From Hydrogenophaga sp. (GTDB taxonomy: Bacteria > Pseudomonadota > Gammaproteobacteria > Burkholderiales > Burkholderiaceae_C), in NCBI GenBank assembly GCA_016790705.1, contig JAEUOT010000022.1:1-64000 (forward strand): a DNA stretch of 64,000 bases. Reading direction: 5' to 3'. The notes beneath the pieces were generated by a model, which did not search any database, was not told the origin of the DNA, and saw nothing but the letters and a program-made list of their open reading frames with translations. The number at the start of each line of letters is the position of its first letter. Within the stretch, counting starts at the first letter, position 1. Made by a program: the position numbers and the translations under genes. Positions 58,818 to 64,000 of the stretch are shown here, one piece after another.

Positions 58818-60005
58818 TTACTTGCTCAGCAGCCGCATGGTGTCTTCCAGCCCCTTGAGGGTCAGCGGGTGCATGCGCTGGCCCATCAGCTGCTGGATGA
58901 TGCTGATGCTCTGGCGGTACTGCCAGACGCCCTGGGGTTCCGGATTGATCCAGGCGAACTTGGGGAAGGCGTGGGTCAGGCGCTGCAGCCACTCGGCACC
59001 CGCCTCTTCGTTGTTGTATTCGACACTGCCACCGGGCTGCAGGATCTCGTAGGGGCTCATGGTCGCGTCGCCCACGAAGATCAGCTTGTAGTCCTTGTTG
59101 TACTTGCGGATGATGTCCCAGGTCGGGAACTTCTCGGCGTAGCGGCGCTTGTTGTTCTTCCACATGTAGTCGTAGACGCAGTTGTGGAAGTAATAGAACT
59201 CCAGGTGCTTGAACTCGGCCTTGACCGCGGAGAACAGCTCCTCGACGCGCTGGATGTGCTCGTCCATCGTGCCGCCCACGTCCATCAGCAGCAGCACCTT
59301 CACGTTGTTGTGCCGCTCCGGGATCATCTTGATGTCGAGCCAGCCGGCGTTGGCGGCGGTGGCGCGGATGGTGTCGGGAAGGTCCAGCTCCAGCTCATGA
59401 CCCTCGCGCGCGAAGCGGCGCAGACGGCGCAGTGCGACCTTGATGTTGCGCGTGCCCAGTTCCTGCGTGTCGTCGTAGTCGCGGTAGGCGCGCTGGTCCC
59501 AGACCTTGACTGCCGACTTGTTGCCGCCCTTGCCGCCGATGCGGATGCCCTGCGGGTTCTTGCCGCCGTGGCCGAAGGGCGAGGTGCCTCCCGTGCCGAT
59601 CCACTTGTTGCCGCCCTCGTGGCGCTCCTTCTGTTCTTCGAGCCGCTTCTGCAGCGTCTCCATCAGCTCGTCCCAGTCCATCTTGGGCGCGTTGGCGATC
59701 TGCTCGGCCGAGAGGATGCGCTCCATCTCCTGGCGCAGCCAGTCGGCAGGGATCGGCTTGGTGAAGTCCGCGATCAGCTCCACGCCCTTGAAGTAGGCGG
59801 CGAAGGCGCGGTCGAACTTGTCGTAGTGCTTCTCGTCCTTGACCAGCGCGGTGCGGGCCAGGAAATAGAAGTCGTCCATGGTGCAGGCGTCGGGATTGGC
59901 CGGCCCGACCACGTCCGCCTTGAGCGCTTCGAGCAGCGTCAGGTATTCCTTGACCGAGACCGGCAGTTTGGCCGCACGCAGGGTGTAGAAGAAGTCGATC
60001 AGCAT
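58818..60005 (-). CDS. VWA domain protein of MoxR-associated (CoxE-like) type
   Basis: 395 residues. The N-terminal helical part (LRAAKLPVSVKEYLTLLEAL, DDFYFLARTALVKDEKHYDK) is followed by a basic Gly-rich linker (GKNPQGIRIGGKGGNKSAVK). The VWA domain then has LLLMDVGGTMDEHIQRVEEL where the MIDAS consensus is DxSxS. The first serine is glycine and the second threonine, so metal binding may be weaker. It normally acts with a MoxR ATPase as a chaperone pair for enzyme or membrane-complex maturation; the matching ATPase is two genes upstream. Cytoplasmic. Confidence 0.9.
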   Translation of the reverse strand: MLIDFFYTLRAAKLPVSVKEYLTLLEALKADVVGPANPDACTMDDFYFLARTALVKDEKHYDKFDRAFAAYFKGVELIADFTKPIPADWLRQEMERILSAEQIANAPKMDWDELMETLQKRLEEQKERHEGGNKWIGTGGTSPFGHGGKNPQGIRIGGKGGNKSAVKVWDQRAYRDYDDTQELGTRNIKVALRRLRRFAREGHELELDLPDTIRATAANAGWLDIKMIPERHNNVKVLLLMDVGGTMDEHIQRVEELFSAVKAEFKHLEFYYFHNCVYDYMWKNNKRRYAEKFPTWDIIRKYNKDYKLIFVGDATMSPYEILQPGGSVEYNNEEAGAEWLQRLTHAFPKFAWINPEPQGVWQYRQSISIIQQLMGQRMHPLTLKGLEDTMRLLSK

Positions 60006-60029
60006 GGTGCTCTCCCGTCGTGCGGGTGG

Positions 60030-60263
60030 TCAGTCCTTGTTGGCTTTGGCCGCGCGCCAGCGTCGCGCGATCTGCAACCCCACGCCGCCGCCAAGCCCCA
60101 CCGCCATGATCGCGCCGATGCTGCCGTTGCCATAGCCCTCTGCAAACAGGTCGAAGCCCAGCGCACGCGCGATCCAGAAGGCAGCCAGCGCGCCGCCGAC
60201 GAAACCGATGGCGTCCGACAGGCCTTCCTTGAGCAGTCGTTGCGTGTCGCTCATGGGGTTCAA
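60030..60263 (-). CDS. small membrane protein between MoxR and VWA genes
   Basis: 77 residues. One clear hydrophobic segment with glycine pairing (SDAIGFVGGALAAFWIARAL) and a second near the C-terminus (GSIGAIMAVGLGGGVGLQIA), ending basic (RRWRAAKANKD). No recognised family. It overlaps the MoxR stop by 4 bases (ATGA) and ends 24 bases before the VWA gene. An internal ATG nine bases later (MSDTQRLL) is an alternative start. Confidence 0.72.
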   Translation of the reverse strand: MNPMSDTQRLLKEGLSDAIGFVGGALAAFWIARALGFDLFAEGYGNGSIGAIMAVGLGGGVGLQIARRWRAAKANKD

Positions 60264-61114
60264 CGGTTCCTTTGGTTCATGAACACCAGCTTCTCGAACA
60301 GGGTCGTGTCCTGTTCGTTCTTCAGCAGCGCGCCCACCAGCGGCGGGATCGACACCTTGTTGTCCGCGCTCTGCAGCGCTTCAAGCGGAATGTCTTCGGC
60401 CAGCAGCAGCTTGAGCCAGTCCAGCAGTTCGCTGGTCGACGGCTTCTTTTTCAGGCCCGGCAGGTTGCGCACGTCGTAGAAGGTCTTCATCGCCACCGTC
60501 AACAACTCGTCCTTGAGGCCGGGGAAATGCACCGCCACGATCTGGCGCATGGTCTCGGCCTCAGGGAACTTGATGTAGTGGAAGAAGCAGCGGCGCAGGA
60601 AGGCGTCAGGCAGTTCCTTCTCGTTGTTCGAAGTGATGAACACCAGCGGCCGGTGCTTGGCCTTGATGAGTTCGCGCGTCTCGTAGCAGTAGAACTCCAT
60701 GCGGTCGAGTTCGCGCAGCAGATCGTTCGGGAACTCGATATCGGCCTTGTCGATTTCGTCGATCAGCAGCGCCACCGGTTGATCGGCGGTGAAGGCCTGC
60801 CAGAGCACGCCCTGCACGATGTAGTTGCGGATGTCCTGGACGCGCTCTGCGCTGTCGGCGGTGTTGAGCTGGCTGTCGCGCAGCCGGTTCACCGCGTCGT
60901 ATTCGTACAGGCCCTGCTGCGCCTTGGTGGTCGACTTGATGTGCCACTGCAGCAGCGGCATGTTCAGCGCCTGCGCCACTTCCTCGGCCAGCATGGTCTT
61001 GCCGGTGCCGGGTTCGCCCTTGACGAGCAGCGGGCGCTTGAGCGTGATCGCGGCGTTGACGGCCAGCATCAGGTCTTGTGTGGCGACGTAGTTTTCGGAG
61101 CCTTGGAATTTCAT
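60260..61114 (-). CDS. MoxR family AAA+ ATPase
   Basis: 284 residues, normal length. P-loop LLVKGEPGTGKTMLAEEVAQ (about 30-49), Walker B VALLIDEIDKADIEFPNDLL, sensor 1 in LVFITSNNEKELPDAFLRRC with the arginine finger RR. The helical lid (GLKKKPSTSELLDWLKLLLA) follows. Remodels or matures client complexes together with a VWA partner. First gene of moxR, small membrane protein, VWA, YhgE, read leftward from the region shared with the cytochrome promoter. Confidence 0.95.
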   Translation of the reverse strand: MKFQGSENYVATQDLMLAVNAAITLKRPLLVKGEPGTGKTMLAEEVAQALNMPLLQWHIKSTTKAQQGLYEYDAVNRLRDSQLNTADSAERVQDIRNYIVQGVLWQAFTADQPVALLIDEIDKADIEFPNDLLRELDRMEFYCYETRELIKAKHRPLVFITSNNEKELPDAFLRRCFFHYIKFPEAETMRQIVAVHFPGLKDELLTVAMKTFYDVRNLPGLKKKPSTSELLDWLKLLLAEDIPLEALQSADNKVSIPPLVGALLKNEQDTTLFEKLVFMNQRNR

Positions 61115-61200
61115 GGCGGGGAATGTTGGCGCTCGGACGGGGCCGACGGATCAGGGTTATCAATAGGGGAAAAAGCAGGGTGAGTCTATATACTCGTTCG

Positions 61201-61214
61201 TTGATTTTTATCAA
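61201..61214. promoter_or_regulatory. FNR/Anr box upstream of cytochrome c4
   Basis: TTGAT-TTTT-ATCAA, a perfect match to the FNR consensus, 25 bases before the ATG at 61239. A TATACT hexamer lies at 61189-61194 without a clear -35 box. If that is the -10, FNR would repress; if the start point lies near 61249, FNR would activate. The 123-base intergenic region (61115-61238) otherwise shows nothing. Confidence 0.7.
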
Positions 61215-61238
61215 TCAATCATTCATTGTGCTTGCAAG

Positions 61239-61907
61239 ATGAATCCATTAATGCCCACGATTGTCCGTTCCGTTGTCGCGGTCGCGACGCTCTTTGCCGG
61301 TGCCTCGGCTGCGCAGGCGCAAGGCGTCACCGGCTCCGCCGATGCAGGCCAGAAGAAAGCCGAAATGTGCATCGGTTGCCACGGCATCAAGGGCTATCAG
61401 GCCACCTTTCCCGAGATCCACAAGGTCCCCAAGATCTCGGGCCAGTCGGACAAGTACATCGTGTCGGCGCTGGTGGCCTACAAGAAGGGGGAACGCAAGC
61501 ACCCCTCGATGCGCGGCATCGCCGGTTCGCTGACCGATCAGGACATGGCCGATCTGGCCGCGTTCTATTCGTCGCAGGCCGGTCAGGCGCCGGGTGAGAC
61601 GGTCGCCGCGCCGTCGGGCATGGCGGCCGAGCTGATCCAGAAGGGCGCCTGCGCGTCCTGCCACGGTGCCAACTTCGCCAAGCCGATCGATCCGAGCTAC
61701 CCGAAGATCGCCGGGCAGCACCCTGACTACCTCTACGTGGCGCTCAAGTCGTACACCGTCGAGGGCAACCACGTCGTCGGTCGCGGCAACCCCATCATGG
61801 GTGGCGTGGCCAAGCAGTTCAAGCCGGCCGAGATGCGCGAACTGGCCAAGTACCTGGGCTCGCTGGATGGCGATCTGCAGACCGTGCCGCAGTCGCGTTT
61901 CCGCTGA
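61239..61907 (+). CDS. diheme cytochrome c (c4 type)
   Basis: 222 residues. Signal peptide to SAAQAQ. Two class I heme domains: CIGCH (44-48) followed by M90 in KHPSMRGIAG, and CASCH (137-141) followed by PIMGGVAKQF. This double layout is cytochrome c4, a periplasmic carrier to cytochrome oxidases. A second ATG at 61251 (MPTIVRSV) could also serve. The FNR box above suggests oxygen-dependent expression. Confidence 0.93.
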   Translation: MNPLMPTIVRSVVAVATLFAGASAAQAQGVTGSADAGQKKAEMCIGCHGIKGYQATFPEIHKVPKISGQSDKYIVSALVAYKKGERKHPSMRGIAGSLTDQDMADLAAFYSSQAGQAPGETVAAPSGMAAELIQKGACASCHGANFAKPIDPSYPKIAGQHPDYLYVALKSYTVEGNHVVGRGNPIMGGVAKQFKPAEMRELAKYLGSLDGDLQTVPQSRFR

Positions 61908-61927
61908 TTCAGGCGCGTCGCCCCAAC

Positions 61928-61956
61928 AAAAAAGCCGCTCACTGAGCGGCTTTTTT
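61928..61956. terminator. bidirectional intrinsic terminator
   Basis: Stem GCCGCTC (61934-61940), loop ACT, stem GAGCGGC (61944-61950), flanked by six A on one side and six T on the other. It can end the cytochrome transcript rightward and the DUF1841 transcript leftward. Confidence 0.93.
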
Positions 61957-61972
61957 GTTTCCCACGGAGCGG

Positions 61973-62410
61973 TCAGTCTTGCGTCGCCCGGCGCCGCACC
62001 TGATCGATGTAGGCCTGACCGTCGGGCGGGCGACCCGAGCGCTGGCTTTCCCAGACCATTCGGCCCAGGCATTCCATGACCTCGTGGTGTGCCGCGTGCA
62101 GGTCGCCACGGCGCGCGGCCAGCAGCTCGACGGCCTGGCGGATGCCGGGCGGCTGGTCGATGCTGCACTGCTCGCTGATCGACAGGTGCATCGACAGGTG
62201 CAGGAAGGGGTTCTCCTGTGTGCCGTCGCCCGGCTGGCCGAGCTGCGCCAGCGCGGCGTCGACGTCCGAGAACGTCGCGTGGTACTCGGGATGTTCAGCG
62301 ATCCACTGGCCGGCCAGGATTTCGATCGCCTCCATGGCCTCGCCCGACTGCTGCTTGGCGTACACGGAACAGAAGAAGCGCCGGACATCGGCTTGGGACG
62401 GACTGAACAT
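61973..62410 (-). CDS. DUF1841 family protein
   Basis: 145 residues. Starts MFSPSQADVRRFFCSVYAKQ and holds ILAGQWIAEHPEYHATFSDV and LSMHLSISEQCSIDQPPGIR, the blocks of DUF1841 found mainly in beta- and gammaproteobacteria. No function known. No signal peptide or membrane segment; cytoplasmic. The start was set by the conserved MFSPS; an upstream ATG adds 17 unrelated residues. Confidence 0.9.
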   Translation of the reverse strand: MFSPSQADVRRFFCSVYAKQQSGEAMEAIEILAGQWIAEHPEYHATFSDVDAALAQLGQPGDGTQENPFLHLSMHLSISEQCSIDQPPGIRQAVELLAARRGDLHAAHHEVMECLGRMVWESQRSGRPPDGQAYIDQVRRRATQD

Positions 62411-62448
62411 AGATGCATTATCCTGCATGTTTTTGAAGGAGACATTCC

Positions 62449-63651
62449 ATGCCACAGGCATTCATCTGCGACGCGATCCGAACCCCCTTTGGCCGCTACG
62501 GCGGTGCCCTGTCCTCCGTGCGCACCGACGACCTCGGCGCGATTCCTCTCAAGGCGCTGATGGCGCGCAACCCGAACGTGGACTGGGAGGCCGTCACCGA
62601 CGTGCTGTTCGGCTGCGCCAACCAGGCCGGTGAGGACAACCGCAACGTGGCGCACATGAGCAGCCTGCTGGCGGGCCTGCCGCTGGAGGTGCCCGGCGCG
62701 ACCATCAACCGCCTGTGCGGTTCCGGTCTCGATGCCGTGGGCACTGCCGCCCGGGCGATCAAGGCCGGTGAAGCGGGCCTGATGATTGCCGGCGGCGTGG
62801 AAAGCATGAGCCGCGCGCCCTTCGTGATGCCCAAGGCCGAGAGCGCCTTCAGCCGCGCCAACGCGGTCTACGACACCACCATCGGCTGGCGTTTTGTCAA
62901 CAAGCTGATGAAGGAGAAGTACGGCGTCGATTCCATGCCGGAAACCGCCGAGAACGTCGCGACCGATTTCAAGATCGAGCGCGAGGCGCAGGACCGCATG
63001 GCGCTGGCCAGCCAGATGAAGGCCGTGGCGGCGATCAAGGCCGGTCACCTGGCGCGCGAAATCTGCCCGGTGAGCATTCCGCAGAAGAAGGGCGACCCGG
63101 TGGTGGTCGACACCGACGAACACCCGCGCGAGACCAGCCTGGAAACGCTGGCCAAACTCAAGGGCGTGGTGCGGCCCGACGGCACGGTGACCGCGGGCAA
63201 CGCCAGTGGCGTGAACGATGGCGCCTGCGCGCTGCTGCTGGCCGACGAGGCCACGGCGGCCAAGAACGGCCTGACGCCGCGCGCCCGCATCGTGGGCATG
63301 GCGACCGCTGGCGTGGCGCCGCGCATCATGGGCATCGGCCCGGCGCCCGCGACACAGAAGGTGCTGGCACAGACCGGCCTGACGCTGGCGCAGCTGGACG
63401 TGATCGAGCTCAACGAAGCCTTTGCGGCTCAGGGCCTGGCCGTGCTGCGCATGCTGGGCCTGCAGGACGACGACGCGCGCGTCAACGCCTGGGGCGGCGC
63501 GATCGCACTGGGCCATCCGCTGGGCGCCAGCGGCGCGCGACTGGCCACGACGGCGGTCAACCGCCTGCACGCCACCGGCGGGCGCTACGCGCTGTGCACC
63601 ATGTGCATCGGTGTGGGGCAGGGCATTGCGCTGGTGATCGAGCGGGTGTGA
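62449..63651 (+). CDS. beta-ketoadipyl-CoA thiolase (PcaF/PaaJ type)
   Basis: 400 residues. Cleaves 3-oxoadipyl-CoA to succinyl-CoA and acetyl-CoA. Active-site C90 in INRLCGSGLDAVG, H356 in ALGHPLGASGARL, and C386 in LCTMCIGVGQGIA. The segment GCANQAGEDNRNVAHMSSLL and DTTIGWRFVNKLMKEKYG are specific to 3-oxoadipyl-CoA thiolases rather than general acetyl-CoA acetyltransferases. It would complete protocatechuate or phenylacetate breakdown, complementing paaGIK here. AAGGAG lies 8 bases before the ATG. Its stop overlaps the following GTG. Confidence 0.92.
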   Translation: MPQAFICDAIRTPFGRYGGALSSVRTDDLGAIPLKALMARNPNVDWEAVTDVLFGCANQAGEDNRNVAHMSSLLAGLPLEVPGATINRLCGSGLDAVGTAARAIKAGEAGLMIAGGVESMSRAPFVMPKAESAFSRANAVYDTTIGWRFVNKLMKEKYGVDSMPETAENVATDFKIEREAQDRMALASQMKAVAAIKAGHLAREICPVSIPQKKGDPVVVDTDEHPRETSLETLAKLKGVVRPDGTVTAGNASGVNDGACALLLADEATAAKNGLTPRARIVGMATAGVAPRIMGIGPAPATQKVLAQTGLTLAQLDVIELNEAFAAQGLAVLRMLGLQDDDARVNAWGGAIALGHPLGASGARLATTAVNRLHATGGRYALCTMCIGVGQGIALVIERV

Positions 63652-64000
63652 CCGGCTTTCCGCTGATCACCGACCCGTTCTTCTACGCGGTCGCGATCCC
63701 GGCCGTGCTGCTGCTGGGGGTGAGCAAGAGCGGGTTCGGTGCCGGCTTCGGTTCGCTGGCCGTGCCGCTCATGGCGCTGGCGGTGCCGGTGCCGCAGGCC
63801 GCGGCCATCCTGATGCCGGTGCTGCTGGTGATGGATTTGCTCGGCATGGCGGCGTTCCGCAACGATGTCGACAAGCCCCTGCTGAAGTTCCTGCTGCCCT
63901 GGGGGCTGGGCGGCATCGTGATCGGCTGCCTGCTGTTCCGCCTGCTCGACCACCGCCTGGTGGCGGGCATCGTGGGGCTGTTCACCCTGCTGTTCCTGGC
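63648..64000 (+). CDS. TSUP (TauE/SafE) family membrane permease, N-terminal part
   Basis: 117 residues visible before the window ends; family length about 250. GTG start overlaps the thiolase stop. The opening FYAVAIPAVLLLGVSKSGFG-AGFGSLAVPL matches the GxSxSGFGxG loop of TSUP transporters. At least three hydrophobic helices follow. Family members export sulfite, sulfoacetate or organosulfur compounds; the substrate here is unknown. Coupling to the thiolase is probably positional rather than functional. Confidence 0.85.
   Translation, partial: MTGFPLITDPFFYAVAIPAVLLLGVSKSGFGAGFGSLAVPLMALAVPVPQAAAILMPVLLVMDLLGMAAFRNDVDKPLLKFLLPWGLGGIVIGCLLFRLLDHRLVAGIVGLFTLLFL

Noticed and set aside
1..64000. 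CRISPR arrays, insertion sequences, prophage or integron
   Set aside because: No regularly spaced repeats, transposase or integrase genes, or attachment-site duplications flanking the tRNA genes were found by reading.

Overview
The window is chromosomal DNA from a high-GC Gram-negative bacterium, almost certainly a betaproteobacterium of the order Burkholderiales and probably the family Comamonadaceae. The case rests on gene content and order: dusB-fis-purH, algH-ruvX-pyrR-pyrB-pyrC', a PaaR-type phenylacetate cluster, DUF1841 and DUF3429 genes, and two short GC-rich intergenic repeats of the kind common in that family. The genus cannot be fixed from the sequence (Hydrogenophaga-like is a guess). 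I see no rRNA, insertion sequence, prophage, integrase or CRISPR array. There are two tRNA genes. The first and last genes (miaB and a TSUP permease) run off the window.

Layout. 0-3.3 kb: miaB, a secreted protein, a YaeQ protein, tRNA-Met(CAT) and a secreted von Willebrand A protein. 3.3-6.8 kb: an enoyl-CoA hydratase divergent from paaG-paaI-paaK of phenylacetate catabolism, with two different palindromic operators between them. 6.8-16.3 kb: housekeeping genes (M61 peptidase, dsbC, ubiquinone hydroxylase, MOSC protein, MocA-like transferase, ychF, a pseudouridine-synthase-like protein, an MFS exporter and a YqaA protein). 16.4-22.4 kb: dusB-fis, purH, a 317-bp inverted-repeat structure, thiD-hemL and rubredoxin. 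22.4-32.3 kb: a type IV pilus Pil-Chp chemosensory operon (pilG, pilH, pilI, pilJ, chpA). 32.3-38.3 kb: photolyase, then algH, ruvX, the pyrRBC' operon and an acyltransferase.

39.1-47.8 kb holds the most interesting region. It carries two DUF2946 proteins, a Sco protein, two PCu(A)C copper chaperones, a Crp/Fnr-type regulator, a TonB-dependent receptor with OprC-type copper-ligand motifs (CxxxM and HxM), and a complete FecBCD-type ABC importer. Together they read as one copper or copper-chelate acquisition locus spanning outer membrane, periplasm and inner membrane. 47.8-51.5 kb follows with a DUF2202 lipoprotein, two small exported proteins and a divergent OmpR-type two-component system with a candidate operator; base and codon use look different here. 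51.5-54.3 kb has divergent iron ABC transporter genes (ATPase and permease, no binding protein) around a Fur box. 54.4-64 kb has a CZB-domain chemoreceptor, tRNA-Arg(CCT), a MoxR/small membrane protein/VWA/YhgE operon, an FNR-box cytochrome c4, a DUF1841 gene, a beta-ketoadipyl-CoA thiolase (possibly the last phenylacetate step) and the start of a TSUP permease.

Many adjacent genes overlap by 3-4 bases (paaI/paaK, dusB/fis, pilG/pilH, algH/ruvX/pyrR, pyrC'/acyltransferase, Crp/PCuAC, permease/ATPase, response regulator/kinase, MoxR/membrane protein, thiolase/TSUP). This indicates translationally coupled operons. Very long open frames opposite real genes are high-GC artefacts and are left out.
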